Shown in pieces: positions 50,062-59,587 of a DNA stretch of 64,000 nucleotides. Numbering within the stretch: the stretch's first letter is position 1; each line of letters begins with the position of its first letter. The DNA is from Massilia sp. Leaf139 (GTDB taxonomy: Bacteria; Pseudomonadota; Gammaproteobacteria; Burkholderiales; Burkholderiaceae_D): the NCBI RefSeq assembly GCF_001424165.1, contig NZ_LMOJ01000001.1:1298139-1362138 (forward strand), given 5' to 3'. Both the position numbers and the translations under genes were made by a program. The notes beneath the pieces are model-generated. The model was given only the letters and a program-made list of their open reading frames with translations. It did not search any database and was not told the origin of the DNA.

Positions 50062-50996
50062 AAGCATCCTTGTTGTTCACCCTGCTCGTCGCGAGCGCCG
50101 TGCCGGCGCTGGCCCAGACCGCCGCCCCTGCCCCCGCCACCCAGAACCGCTTCGCCGCCGTCACCGTCCTGCCCGAACGCCACTTCGAGCTGCAGGGCAT
50201 GCTGGTCGAGCGCTACGGCAGCGGCAGGCAGGCGCTGATCCTGATCCCGGGCCTCGCCAGCGGCGGCTGGGTGTGGCAGGAGACGGTGCGCCAGTTCGCC
50301 GGCAGCCACACGGTGTATGTCGTCACGCTGCCCGGCTTCGACGGCCGCCCGGCGGTGGCGGGCGACCCGTTCGATGCGGCCAAGGCGGCGCTGACCCAGC
50401 TGATCGAATCGAACCGGCTGGTCAAGCCGGTGCTGGTCGGGCACAGCGTGGGCGCCACCCTGTCGATCGCCCTGGCCCAGGATCTGGGAAGCCGGATCGG
50501 CGGCGCGGTTGCCATCGACGGCCTGCCGGTATTCCCGCGCACCGAGGACACGCCGCCGGAGCAGCGCGGCGCCATGGCCGAGAATATGCGCCAGCGCATG
50601 GCGGCGGCCACGCCCCAGGCTTTCGCGGCCCAGCAGCGCCAGTACATGCGCACCATCGGCGTGGTCGACATGGGCAAGGCCGACGACCTTGCCCAGCTCA
50701 CCGCGCGCAGCGACCCGGCCGCGGCCGCCGCCTATGTCGGCGCCGTCCTGGCGCGCGACCTGCGTGCCGGCCTGCCGAAGATCCAGGCGCCGGTCATGCT
50801 GATGGCGCCGACCTACGGCCCGGACGCCGCTGCGACGGGGATGTCCGCCGGCGAGAAGCTGGCGTATTATCGGGAACTGATGACCGGCACCCCCAAGCTG
50901 GAAGTCGTCCAGATAGACAACGCGCGCCACTTCGCCATGATCGACCAGCCTGGCGCGGTGCACGACGCCTTGCGCCGATTCCTGAAAACCCTGTAA
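50058..50996 (+). CDS. Exported alpha/beta hydrolase
   Basis: 312 residues with a signal peptide ending in PALAQ (about 20). The alpha/beta-hydrolase fold has the oxyanion LIPGLASGGWVW, the nucleophile elbow GHSVGA with Ser at about 135, an acid near DLRAGL, and the catalytic His in NARHFAMIDQP (about 293-303). Expected in the periplasm. Substrate unknown; the closest general match is esterase/lipase or lactonase-like. Start ATG overlaps the XRE stop (ATGA). Confidence 0.9.
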   Translation: MKASLLFTLLVASAVPALAQTAAPAPATQNRFAAVTVLPERHFELQGMLVERYGSGRQALILIPGLASGGWVWQETVRQFAGSHTVYVVTLPGFDGRPAVAGDPFDAAKAALTQLIESNRLVKPVLVGHSVGATLSIALAQDLGSRIGGAVAIDGLPVFPRTEDTPPEQRGAMAENMRQRMAAATPQAFAAQQRQYMRTIGVVDMGKADDLAQLTARSDPAAAAAYVGAVLARDLRAGLPKIQAPVMLMAPTYGPDAAATGMSAGEKLAYYRELMTGTPKLEVVQIDNARHFAMIDQPGAVHDALRRFLKTL

Positions 50997-51008
50997 AGGA
51001 GACACACC

Positions 51009-51233
51009 ATGCCCCCACTGCGCCACTGGATCACGCAGTACCTGTTCGCCGTCGTCTCGATGTTCGCCCTGCTGACCATCATCGACCTGGCCAGCGGCGA
51101 GACATTCGAACGGGCCTGGCCGTCGGCTCTGGCCTGGGCGGCGGTCGCCTCGGCCTTGTTCATCGGCGCCCGCTACCGCAATACCAAGCGCGGGCTAGCC
51201 TGCGGCGTCTGCGACACGCTCGACCGGAAATAA
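51009..51233 (+). CDS. Small two-helix membrane protein
   Basis: 74 residues: hydrophobic spans about 10-27 and 38-53, then a basic C-terminal tail with a CGVC pair (residues 66-69). GGAG lies 9 nt before the ATG. It starts 12 bp after the hydrolase stop, as the fourth gene of the operon. The Cys pair might bind a metal or form a disulfide; no family recognised. Confidence 0.75.
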   Translation: MPPLRHWITQYLFAVVSMFALLTIIDLASGETFERAWPSALAWAAVASALFIGARYRNTKRGLACGVCDTLDRK

Positions 51234-51469
51234 GTTCCTTTTCTAGGAATCATCCTCCTTGACGCCCCCGAAGCCTGCCGTCCGCGGCAGGCGCGATACT
51301 CATCAGTTATTCACGGTGCATTTGTTAAGAAAACAAGATACTGCTTGACAAGCTTTATCGAAGGAATATTCTTGTAAGCACCTAATAGGTATAAAAAGCG
51401 AACGACGTTTGTCATCAGATAAATGCGATTCGCCCGGTAGTGTCGTTTTACTCATCTTGGAGGATGAAT

Positions 51470-52510
51470 ATGTCGTTGAAGACAGGGCCGATCCTGGCTC
51501 GTAGAACCCTGCTGGGCGCGATCGCGTCCAGTCCCCTGTGGCTCGGCAGCGCCTGGGCCGCATCGCAGTCGATGAAAATCTCGCACCAGTTCCCCGGCGG
51601 CAGCATCACGGAAGGCGACTTCCGCGACCGCCTGTGCCGCATGTTCGCCACCGATGTCGAAAAGCGCACCCGTGGCAGCCTGAAATTCTCGATCTACCCG
51701 AACGCCAGCCTGATGGCCCCGAACAACCAGTTTGCCGCCCTCAGGAAGGGAAGCCTGGAGCTGGCCCTGGTGCCGCTCTCGTATGCCGCGGCCGAGTCGC
51801 CGGAAGCGAACATCGGCCTGATGCCCGGCCTGGTGACGTCCTACGCGCAAGGCTACGGCTGGAAGAATGCCGAAGTCGGCAAGGAGCTGACCCGCATCCT
51901 GGCCGACCAGGGGCTGATGGTGATCAGCTGGATCTGGCAGGCCGGCGGCGTCGCTTCGCGCGGCGCGCCGATCGTTGCCCCCGAAGACGCGCGCGGCCTG
52001 AAGGTGCGCGGCGGCTCGCGCGAGATGGACCTGATCCTGCAGGAGGCGGGAGCGACCATCGTCAACGTGCCCTCGAACGAGATCCACAGCGCGATGAAGA
52101 GCGGCGCCCTCGACGCCGCCTTCACCTCGTCGACCTCGCTGATCTCCTTCCGCCTGCACGACGTTTCGCGCTCGCTCACCACGGCGCGCAGCGGCGGCTA
52201 CTGGTTCATGCTCGAGCCGCTCCTGATGTCGAAGACCGTGTTCGACCGCCTGCACAAGGATCAGCAGGCGGCGATCCTGGCCGTCGGGGCCGACCTGGAA
52301 AAGTTCGCGCTGCGCATGGCGCAAGCGGACGATGCGGCGCTGGCCAACGTGTACGCCCGCACCGGCGCGCGCGTGGTCGACATGGATGGCGAGACCCTGC
52401 GCAAGTGGCAGGAGATGGCGCGCACGACCGCCTGGGCCGCCTTCGGCGCGCGCAATGAGAATTGCGCCAAGCTGCTGGCGCTGGCCGAGAAGTCGATCGC
52501 GGCCTTGTAA
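51470..52510 (+). CDS. TRAP transporter solute-binding protein (DctP family)
   Basis: 346-residue substrate-binding protein. A twin-arginine-like signal (LARRTLLGA, residues 12-20) ends in AWAA; the mature part has KISHQFPGGSITEGDFRDRL, a NASLMAPNNQFAALRKGSLELA stretch (split) and LKVRGGSREMDLILQEAGA-like motifs of DctP. GGAGG is 6 nt before the ATG. It binds an organic acid in the periplasm. No dctQ or dctM permease genes are present in the window, so it is an orphan. The 236-bp region upstream holds no gene. Confidence 0.9.
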   Translation: MSLKTGPILARRTLLGAIASSPLWLGSAWAASQSMKISHQFPGGSITEGDFRDRLCRMFATDVEKRTRGSLKFSIYPNASLMAPNNQFAALRKGSLELALVPLSYAAAESPEANIGLMPGLVTSYAQGYGWKNAEVGKELTRILADQGLMVISWIWQAGGVASRGAPIVAPEDARGLKVRGGSREMDLILQEAGATIVNVPSNEIHSAMKSGALDAAFTSSTSLISFRLHDVSRSLTTARSGGYWFMLEPLLMSKTVFDRLHKDQQAAILAVGADLEKFALRMAQADDAALANVYARTGARVVDMDGETLRKWQEMARTTAWAAFGARNENCAKLLALAEKSIAAL

Positions 52511-52562
52511 GGCGCAGGGTGGGCATGCGGGTTCATGCGGTCTCGATATACGGGCGACACGC

Positions 52563-52587
52563 CGTGGGCTCGGAGAGCCCACCCTAC
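52563..52587. repeat. REP-like unit
   Basis: CGTGGGCTC..GAGCCCACCCTAC hairpin unit, with a degraded partner near 52515-52540 (GGGTGGGCATGCGGG). It lies in the convergent gap between the TRAP gene and moaD. Confidence 0.65.
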
Positions 52588-52591
52588 AACT

Positions 52592-52849
52592 TCACCCGCC
52601 GGTCACCGGCGGGAAGAATGCCACCTCACCACCCTCGCTCACCTCGGTCTCCGGCCCGCACATGACGTGGTTAAACGCCATGCGCAGCGCCCGCTCCTCG
52701 CCGAGGGCCGTTTCCCAGGCGCCGCCGCGGGCGATCAAGTGCGCGCGCACGGCGCCCACCGTGGTCACGTGCGCGGGCAGTTCGATGCGTTCGCTGGCGA
52801 GGCCCAGGGCTTCGCGCACGGACGCGAAAAATCGCAGTTCGATGTGCAT
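52592..52849 (-). CDS. moaD: Molybdopterin synthase small subunit MoaD
   Basis: 85-residue ubiquitin-like sulfur carrier. It starts IELRFFASVREALG, and ends VTGG, the C-terminal Gly-Gly that is thiocarboxylated. It donates sulfur to precursor Z with MoaE. It sits at the end of thrC-moeA-moaD, 4 bp after moeA, the same strand. MoaE is not in the window. Confidence 0.95.
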   Translation of the reverse strand: MHIELRFFASVREALGLASERIELPAHVTTVGAVRAHLIARGGAWETALGEERALRMAFNHVMCGPETEVSEGGEVAFFPPVTGG

Positions 52850-52853
52850 GGTG

Positions 52854-54119
52854 TCAGTGCTGTAGTTCGGCGAAGGGAATGAAGCGCACGATGTCGCCTT
52901 CCTGGATGCTGCGTCCCGGCGGATTGTCGATCAGGCCGTCGCCCCAGACCGTGGAGGTGAGCACGCCCGAGCCCTGGTTCGGGAACAGGTCGAGGCCGCC
53001 GCCGGCGTTCAAGCGCGCGCGCAGGAACTCGTTGCGGCGGTCGGCCTTCGGCAGACTGAAATCGGCGCGCAGCTGCCAGGCGCGCGGCTCCACCGAACCC
53101 GTCACGCCCTGCAGGCGCAGGATGAAGGGCCGCACGAAGAGCAGGAAGGTGATGAAGCTCGAGACTGGATTGCCGGGCAGGCCGAGGAAGAACGCGCTTT
53201 TGCCATGCTCGCTCTCCCTGCGCACCTCACCGAAGGCAAGCGGCTTGCCCGGCTTGACCGCGATCTGCCACATGTTCAGCTGGCCCTCGGCTTCCACCGC
53301 CGGCTTGATATGGTCTTCCTCGCCCACCGAGACGCCGCCCGAAGTGATGATCAGGTCGTTCTCGCGCGCTGCGGCGCGTAGCGTATCGCGCGTGGCCTCG
53401 AGCGAATCGGGCACGATGCCGAAATCGGTAATCACGCAGCCGAGGTTCTCCAGCAGCGCGCGCAGGGTGAACCGGTTCGAGTTGTAGATCGCACCCGGCG
53501 CCAGCACGCCGCCCGGCGCTTCGCCCGGCATGGTCAGCTCGTCGCCGGTGAAGAAGACGGCCACGCGCAGGCGCCGCCGTACCGGCAGGGCCGCGAGTCC
53601 GACCGAGGCGGCCAGTCCCAGTTCCTGGCTGCGCAGGCGCGTGCCCGCCGGCAGGATGACGGCACCGGCCTGGATGTCCTCGCCGGTGCGGCGGATCCAT
53701 TCGCCGCTTTTCGGCGTATGACGGATGGTGACGGTGTCGCCCGCCAGCTCGCACTGTTCCTGCATCACGACCGCGTCCGCCCCAAGCGGGATCATGGCGC
53801 CGGTGAAGATGCGGGCCGCGGTGCCGGGCTCCAGGGGTTCGCCCACATGGCCAGCCGGGATGCGCTGCGCCACGCGCAGGCTCGCGCCGCCGTTCACGCA
53901 ATCCTGCGCACGCACGGCATAGCCGTCCATCGAGGTGTTGTCGGCCGAAGGCACATCGATGGTCGATGCCTGATCGGCAGCCAGCACGCGGCCGTTGGCT
54001 TCCAGCGTGGGTACCCGTTCGATGTCCTGCACCGGGCGCGCGGCGGCCAGCAGCGTGTCGAGCGCCTCGCGCACGGAGAGCATGGGGCGCGGCGCCGGTT
54101 TCTCGTTCGTTCCGTTCAT
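52854..54119 (-). CDS. moeA: Molybdopterin molybdotransferase MoeA
   Basis: 421-residue MoeA. Features: N-terminal VPSADNTSMDGYAVR (about 38-53, the substrate-binding DNSAMDG-like motif), GEDIQAGAVILPAGTRL, the MogA-like domain ITSGGVSVGEEDHIK, and PGKPLAFG followed by GLPGNPVSSF. It inserts molybdate into adenylated molybdopterin. It starts 1 bp before the thrC stop. Confidence 0.97.
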   Translation of the reverse strand: MNGTNEKPAPRPMLSVREALDTLLAAARPVQDIERVPTLEANGRVLAADQASTIDVPSADNTSMDGYAVRAQDCVNGGASLRVAQRIPAGHVGEPLEPGTAARIFTGAMIPLGADAVVMQEQCELAGDTVTIRHTPKSGEWIRRTGEDIQAGAVILPAGTRLRSQELGLAASVGLAALPVRRRLRVAVFFTGDELTMPGEAPGGVLAPGAIYNSNRFTLRALLENLGCVITDFGIVPDSLEATRDTLRAAARENDLIITSGGVSVGEEDHIKPAVEAEGQLNMWQIAVKPGKPLAFGEVRRESEHGKSAFFLGLPGNPVSSFITFLLFVRPFILRLQGVTGSVEPRAWQLRADFSLPKADRRNEFLRARLNAGGGLDLFPNQGSGVLTSTVWGDGLIDNPPGRSIQEGDIVRFIPFAELQH

Positions 54120-54120
54120 G

Positions 54121-55596
54121 TTACAGCCCCGTATGCGCAGCGATGAAGGTCTTCATCTCGTCGACGTTCGGGCGCATCAGCACGAACTTCTGCGGCAGCG
54201 CTTCGATGTCCTCGAAGCCGGCGGGACGCTCCGCGTCGGTGCCGAGGGCTTCAAGGATGGTCTCGTTGAACTTCGCGGCCAGCGCGGTCTCCAGCACGAT
54301 CATCGGCACGCCCGGCGCCATGTGTTCGCGTGCGACCTTGATGCCGTCGGCGGTATGGGTGTCGATCACGATGCCGTAGTCGTCGGCGACCATGCGGATG
54401 GTGTCGAGGCGGTCGGCGTGGGTCGAGCGGCCGGAGACGAAGCCGTAGTCGCCCACGCGCTTGAACTCGTCGCCGTCGGCGCCGGGGCCGCCGGAGAGGT
54501 CGAAGCCGCCGTGCGTCTCGACCTTGCGGAACAGCGCGTGGGTGCGTTCGCTGTCGCGGCCCACCAGGTCGTAGACGAAGCGCTCGAAGTTCGAGGCTTT
54601 CGAGATGTCCATCGACGGGCTGCTGGTGTGGAAGGTCTCGCTTGACTTGCGCACGCGGTAGACGCCGGTGCGGAAGAATTCGTCGAGCACGTCGTTCTCG
54701 TTGGTGGCGACCACCAGCTTGTCGATCGGCAGTCCCATCATGCGCGCGATGTGGCCGGCGCAGATGTTGCCGAAGTTCCCAGAGGGGACGGTGAACGACA
54801 CCTTCTGCGCGTTGTCGCTCGTCGCGGCCAGATAGCCGCGGAAGTAATACACGACCTGCGCCACGACGCGCGCCCAGTTGATCGAGTTCACCGTGCCGAT
54901 CTTGTGGCGCGCCTTGAAGGACAGGTCGTTCGAGACGGCCTTCACCAGATCCTGGCAGTCGTCGAATACGCCTTCGACGGCGATGTTGAAGATGTTCGGA
55001 TCCTGCAGGCTGAACATCTGGGCGGTCTGGAAGGCGCTCATCTTCCCGCTCGGGGACAGCATGAACACGCGCACGCCGCGCTTGCCGCGCATCGCATATT
55101 CGGCGGCGCTGCCGGTGTCGCCCGAGGTGGCGCCGAAGATGTTGAGCTCCTCGTTGTCCTTCGCCAGCGCGTATTCGAACAGGTTGCCCAGCAACTGCAT
55201 CGCCATGTCCTTGAAGGCGAGCGTGGGGCCGTTCGACAGCGCCTGCAGAATGAGCTTCTGTCCGCCCTCGTCTTCCAACGTGCGCAGCGGCGTGATGTCG
55301 GCGGCGTTCTCGCCGGCGCGCGCGTTGCGGTAGACCTCGGGGGTATAGGTTCTGGCGGTGAGCGCCTTCAGGTCGGCGTCCGGAATGTCGGTCGCGAATT
55401 TACGCAGGATCTCGTAGGCGAGTCCGGCGTACGAGAGTGTGCGCCAGGCGTTCAGTTCCTCGTGCGAGACGCGCGGGTATTCGGCCGGCATGAACAGGCC
55501 GCCGTCGGGCGCCAGGCCGCCGAGCAGGATGGTCGAGAAGGTTTCCGGATTGCGGGAAGCGGACGCGCTCGTTGCGCGGGTAGACACGTAGTGCAT
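54121..55596 (-). CDS. thrC: Threonine synthase
   Basis: 491-residue PLP enzyme, type I (E. coli-like length of about 430 plus insertions). The PLP lysine is in NGPTLAFKDMAMQLLGN, the phosphate-binding ATSGDTGSAAEYA motif and FTVPSGNFGNICAG follow. It makes threonine from O-phosphohomoserine. No hom gene is upstream; sdaA with a REP pair lies there instead. TATAAT lies 37-42 bp before the ATG on the minus strand. Confidence 0.97.
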   Translation of the reverse strand: MHYVSTRATSASASRNPETFSTILLGGLAPDGGLFMPAEYPRVSHEELNAWRTLSYAGLAYEILRKFATDIPDADLKALTARTYTPEVYRNARAGENAADITPLRTLEDEGGQKLILQALSNGPTLAFKDMAMQLLGNLFEYALAKDNEELNIFGATSGDTGSAAEYAMRGKRGVRVFMLSPSGKMSAFQTAQMFSLQDPNIFNIAVEGVFDDCQDLVKAVSNDLSFKARHKIGTVNSINWARVVAQVVYYFRGYLAATSDNAQKVSFTVPSGNFGNICAGHIARMMGLPIDKLVVATNENDVLDEFFRTGVYRVRKSSETFHTSSPSMDISKASNFERFVYDLVGRDSERTHALFRKVETHGGFDLSGGPGADGDEFKRVGDYGFVSGRSTHADRLDTIRMVADDYGIVIDTHTADGIKVAREHMAPGVPMIVLETALAAKFNETILEALGTDAERPAGFEDIEALPQKFVLMRPNVDEMKTFIAAHTGL

Positions 55597-55683
55597 GTTT
55601 TGGATGATCCGGTAGGCTCGCGTTGATCTTTTATTATAGTGCGCGCGCCGGAATCATGTGTGCGGACGGGTTTGCGTTGTCAA

Positions 55684-55738
55684 CGCGGGCATGCCTGCCC
55701 TACGCGATCGTGTGTCCCGTAGAGCGGGCATGCCCGCG
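55684..55738. repeat. REP inverted pair
   Basis: Units at 55684-55704 and 55718-55738 are inverted copies, each with one change from the consensus (CCTGCC in the left, GTAGAG in the right), and a 13-bp spacer. It lies between thrC and sdaA. Confidence 0.85.
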
Positions 55739-55747
55739 TATATGTCC

Positions 55748-57133
55748 TCAACAAGCCGCGTGATTCACCGTCACCACATGAATCGCCAGGCCGCCCAGCG
55801 AGGTCTCCTTGTACTTCACCTGCATGTCCGCCCCCGTCTGGCGCATGGTCTCGATCACGTTGTCGAGGCTGACGAAGTGGGTGCCGTCGCCCTTCAGGGC
55901 CAGCGAGGCCGCCGTGATCGCCTTGATCGCGCCCATGCCGTTGCGCTCGATGCAGGGGATCTGCACCAGGCCGCCGATCGGGTCGCAGGTCATGCCGAGA
56001 TGGTGTTCGATGCCGATTTCGGCAGCGTTCTCGATGCGCTCGTTCGAGCCGCCGAGCGCCGCCACCAGGCCGGCCGCCGCCATCGCACAGGCCACGCCGA
56101 CCTCGCCCTGGCAGCCGACCTCGGCGCCCGAGATCGAGGCGTTCTTCTTGCACAGCATGCCGATGGCAGCGGAGGTCAACAGGAAATCGCGGATGCCCTT
56201 CACCGAATCCGTCGGACGGCAGTCCTCGGCGTAGTAGCGCAGCACCGCCGGGATGATGCCGGCCGCGCCGTTGGTCGGCGCCGTCACCACACGCCCGCCG
56301 GCCGCGTTCTCCTCGTTGACGGCCATCGCGTACAGCGTCACCTGGTGGGTCGCGTCGTGCGGCAGTTCGTTCACGCGCTTGCCTTCGATGCAGTGCGCCT
56401 GCTTCCAGAGCGTGGCCGCGCGCCGCTTGACGTTCAGGCCGCCCGGCAGCTGGCCGTGGGTCACCAGGCCGTGGTCGATACAGTCGCGCATCACGTGCCA
56501 GATGCGATCCAGGCCCGCATCGAGTTCGGCTTCGCTCATGCGCGCCAGCTCGTTCGCCCGCAACATGTGCGGGATCGAGAGACCGTGCGCGCTGCCCTGG
56601 GCCAGCAGCTCGGCCATGGTGGCGAACGGGAACGGCACCGGGGCGCCCGTCGTCTCGGCCGGCCGCTGGCTCTCGCCGGCCGCGGTGATGAAGCCGCCGC
56701 CGACCGAATAGAAGATCCGCTCGATCACGCTGCCGTCCGCAAGCTGCAGCACGAAGCGCATGCCGTTCGGGTGCTCGGGCAGGCTCGATTGCTTGTGCCA
56801 GACCAGGTTGGCGCGCATTGTGAACGGCACTTCCTTCGAACCGAGCAAACGCAGCACGCCGTCGAGCTCCGCTTCCGCCAGCTTGTCCTCGACCGTATCG
56901 GGGTCGATGTCCTGCGGGGTCTCGCCCATCAGGCCGAGCACGACGGCCTTGTCGGTCGCGTGGCCGACGCCGGTCAGCGCCAGCGAGCCATACAGGTGGG
57001 CTTCGACGCCGACTGCGCTGTCGAGCGGCCCGCATTCGAGCAGGAAGCGGCGCGCCGCCACCATCGGGCCCACGGTGTGCGAGCTCGATGGGCCGATACC
57101 GATCTTGAACAGATCGAAAACACTCATATCCAT
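55748..57133 (-). CDS. sdaA: L-serine ammonia-lyase (SdaA type)
   Basis: 461-residue iron-sulfur L-serine dehydratase, single chain. Signature [11 protein letters not shown] near 14-24, Fe-S cysteines in [23 protein letters not shown] and the C-terminal Cys (NHAAC), which in studied homologues occupies the active site as the last residue. It deaminates serine to pyruvate. The ATG at 57131-57133 has AGGAG 10 nt upstream. tdh begins 49 bp upstream on the same strand. Confidence 0.96.
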   Translation of the reverse strand: MDMSVFDLFKIGIGPSSSHTVGPMVAARRFLLECGPLDSAVGVEAHLYGSLALTGVGHATDKAVVLGLMGETPQDIDPDTVEDKLAEAELDGVLRLLGSKEVPFTMRANLVWHKQSSLPEHPNGMRFVLQLADGSVIERIFYSVGGGFITAAGESQRPAETTGAPVPFPFATMAELLAQGSAHGLSIPHMLRANELARMSEAELDAGLDRIWHVMRDCIDHGLVTHGQLPGGLNVKRRAATLWKQAHCIEGKRVNELPHDATHQVTLYAMAVNEENAAGGRVVTAPTNGAAGIIPAVLRYYAEDCRPTDSVKGIRDFLLTSAAIGMLCKKNASISGAEVGCQGEVGVACAMAAAGLVAALGGSNERIENAAEIGIEHHLGMTCDPIGGLVQIPCIERNGMGAIKAITAASLALKGDGTHFVSLDNVIETMRQTGADMQVKYKETSLGGLAIHVVTVNHAAC

Positions 57134-57182
57134 TGTTACTAGTCTCCTGGGCCCTCGCAGGCCCTTGTCATTCTTATGGTGT

Positions 57183-58139
57183 TCAGGCGGCGACGCTGAC
57201 GTCGATATTCTCGAGCATGCTGGCCACCATTTCTTCGATGCCGACGCGCGCCTTCCAGCCCCAGTCGGCGCTGGCGCGGCTGTCGTCCAGGCTCTTCGGC
57301 CAGGTATCGGCGATCGCCTGTCGGCTGTCCGGCTTGTAGGCGATCTCGAAGGCCGGCACGGCCTTCTGGATGCTGGCGGCCAGTTCGCGCGGGTTGAACG
57401 AAACACCGGCCACGTTGTACGAGGAGCGGATCTTGACCTGCTCCAGTGGCGCGTCCATCAGTTCGATCGTCGCGCGGATCGCGTCCGGCATGTAGATCAT
57501 CGGCAACGTAGTGTCCGGGCCGAGGAAGCACTCGTAGGTTTCGCCCTTCAGGGCCGCGTGGAAGATCGCGATTGCGTAGTCGGTGGTGCCGCCGCCCGGA
57601 GGCGACTTGAAGCTGATGATGCCCGGGTAGCGGATGCTGCGCACGTCCACGCCGTACTTGGTGTGGTAGTACTCGCAGAGGCGCTCGCCGGCGAGTTTGC
57701 TGATGCCGTAGATCGTGGTCGGATCCATCACCGTGTACTGCGGCGTGTTGTCCGCTGGCGTATTGGGGCCGAACGCGGCGATCGACGAAGGCCAGAAGAC
57801 CTTCAGCGGCTTACCCGCCTCGCCGCGTTCGCGCGCCACTTCCAGGATGTTCAGCAGGCCGTCCATGTTCAGCGTCCAGGCCTTCAGCGGGGCCTTTTCG
57901 CCGGTGGCCGACAGCAGCGCGGCCAGCTGGTAGACCTGGGTCACACCCTCTTCCTCGACCAGCGCCATCAGGCGCTCCTTGTCCAGCACGTCGAGCTGGG
58001 CATAGCGCGCGGCGCCGTACACGTTGTTGGCGCCGATGTCGGTGGCGAGGACGTTGGCGGCGCCGTGCTGTTCGGCCAATGCGGAGACCAGCTCGCTGCC
58101 GATTTGGCCGTTGGCGCCGATGATGAGGATGCGTTCCAT
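57183..58139 (-). CDS. L-threonine 3-dehydrogenase, SDR type
   Basis: 318-residue extended SDR. The NAD motif is ILIIGANGQIGSEL, the catalytic pair is in TIYGISKLAGE (Y and K). This class of threonine dehydrogenase is distinct from the zinc enzyme. It oxidises threonine to 2-amino-3-ketobutyrate, the substrate of KBL, whose gene precedes it on the same strand by 28 bp. AGGA lies 6 nt before the ATG. SDA and KBL genes on both sides make amino-acid breakdown clear. Confidence 0.93.
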   Translation of the reverse strand: MERILIIGANGQIGSELVSALAEQHGAANVLATDIGANNVYGAARYAQLDVLDKERLMALVEEEGVTQVYQLAALLSATGEKAPLKAWTLNMDGLLNILEVARERGEAGKPLKVFWPSSIAAFGPNTPADNTPQYTVMDPTTIYGISKLAGERLCEYYHTKYGVDVRSIRYPGIISFKSPPGGGTTDYAIAIFHAALKGETYECFLGPDTTLPMIYMPDAIRATIELMDAPLEQVKIRSSYNVAGVSFNPRELAASIQKAVPAFEIAYKPDSRQAIADTWPKSLDDSRASADWGWKARVGIEEMVASMLENIDVSVAA

Positions 58140-58167
58140 AAGTATTCCTAAACTAAAGCCGGTTTGA

Positions 58168-59382
58168 TTAATTGTTTTTGATGATGCCAAGTTCGCGGCC
58201 GGCCTGCTCGAAGGCCTTGAGCACGGTGTCGAGTTGCGCGCGGGTGTGGGCGGCGGACAGCTGGACGCGCACGCGCGCCTGGCCCATCGGCACCACCGGA
58301 TAGAAGAAGCCCGACAGCAGCACGCCCAGTTCGAACATGCGCGCCGCGAATTTCTGCGCCACCGGCGCGTCGAACAGCATCACCGGCACCACCGGGTGGG
58401 TGCCCGGCTTGATGGTGAAACCGATGCGCTCGATCTCCTTGCGGAAGTAGGCGGTGTTCTCGTGCAGGCGGTCGCGCAGCTCGGTCGACTTCGAAATCCG
58501 CTCCAGCACCGACAGCGAGGCGCCGGCGATCATCGGCGCCAGCGTGTTCGAGAACAGGTAGGGACGCGACTTCTGGCGCAGGGTCTCGATGACTTCCTTG
58601 CGGCCGGAAGTGAAACCGCCCATCGCGCCGCCCAGGGCCTTGCCCAGGGTGCCGGTGATGATGTCGATGCGGCCCATCACGCCGCAGTGCTCGTGCGTGC
58701 CGCGGCCCGTCGCGCCCATGAAGCCGGAGGCGTGCGATTCGTCGATCAGGGTCAGCGCGCCGTACTTGTCGGCCAGGTCGCAGATTTTATCGAGCTGGGC
58801 GATCGTGCCGTCCATCGAGAAGGCGCCGTCGGTGACGATGACCTTGTGGCGCTTGCCCGCTTCGGTCGCTGCGATCAGCTGCTTTTCCAGGTCGGCCATG
58901 TCGTTGTTGGCGTAGCGGTAGCGCGCCGCCTTGCACAGGCGGATGCCGTCGATGATCGAGGCGTGGTTCAGGGCGTCCGAGATGATGGCGTCGTTCTCGT
59001 CGAACAGCGGCTCGAACACGCCGCCATTGGCGTCGAAAGCGGCGGCGTACAGGATCGTGTCCTCGGTGCCGAGGAATTCGGAGAGCTTGCGTTCAAGTTC
59101 CTTGTGCACGGTTTGCGTACCGCAGATGAAGCGCACCGAGGACAGGCCGTAGCCGTACTTGGCCAGCGCCTGCTCGGCGGCTTTCTGGGTCTCGAGGTCG
59201 CCCGACAGGCCGAGGTAGTTATTCGCACACATGTTGATCAGGGTGCGGCCGTCTTCCGACTGGACTTCGGCGCCCTGGCGCGAGGCGAGCACGCGCTCCG
59301 GCTTGAACAGGCCCTGGTCGCGCAGGGTGGACAGGTTCTGCTGCAAACCGGTGTAAAAGGCGTTCTTCGCTTGCTCGCTCAT
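58168..59382 (-). CDS. kbl: Glycine C-acetyltransferase (KBL)
   Basis: 404-residue PLP enzyme of the alpha-oxoamine synthase family. The signature DESHASGFMGATGRGTHEHCG (split) with the PLP Lys in GTLGKALGGAMGG. It cleaves 2-amino-3-ketobutyrate with CoA to glycine and acetyl-CoA. The ATG at 59380-59382 has GAGG 7 nt upstream. It is first in kbl-tdh-sdaA, divergent from an XRE-cupin gene. Confidence 0.97.
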   Translation of the reverse strand: MSEQAKNAFYTGLQQNLSTLRDQGLFKPERVLASRQGAEVQSEDGRTLINMCANNYLGLSGDLETQKAAEQALAKYGYGLSSVRFICGTQTVHKELERKLSEFLGTEDTILYAAAFDANGGVFEPLFDENDAIISDALNHASIIDGIRLCKAARYRYANNDMADLEKQLIAATEAGKRHKVIVTDGAFSMDGTIAQLDKICDLADKYGALTLIDESHASGFMGATGRGTHEHCGVMGRIDIITGTLGKALGGAMGGFTSGRKEVIETLRQKSRPYLFSNTLAPMIAGASLSVLERISKSTELRDRLHENTAYFRKEIERIGFTIKPGTHPVVPVMLFDAPVAQKFAARMFELGVLLSGFFYPVVPMGQARVRVQLSAAHTRAQLDTVLKAFEQAGRELGIIKNN

Positions 59383-59495
59383 CTGATTACCTCGTCTGTG
59401 GATGCCGACTTGACCGGCGGTTGGACTATGCTGTACCGTGATTCGCTGCCATGCATTTTTAACAGCAGGCCGAATTTTCGGTATCTCGAACTGAA

Positions 59496-59511
59496 ATTCA
59501 ATATAATGAAT
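59496..59511. promoter_or_regulatory. Dyad in the kbl / regulator promoter region
   Basis: ATTCA-ATATAA-TGAAT is a 5-6-5 inverted repeat containing a TATAAT box (59502-59507), in the 205-bp divergent region between kbl and the XRE-cupin gene. A candidate operator. Confidence 0.4.
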
Positions 59512-59587
59512 ATTACGCCGACCTGTCGAACTTGGCAAGATCGGACGCTGCACTTACATCTCTGCCAAAACTCAAAGCCGCCTGACA

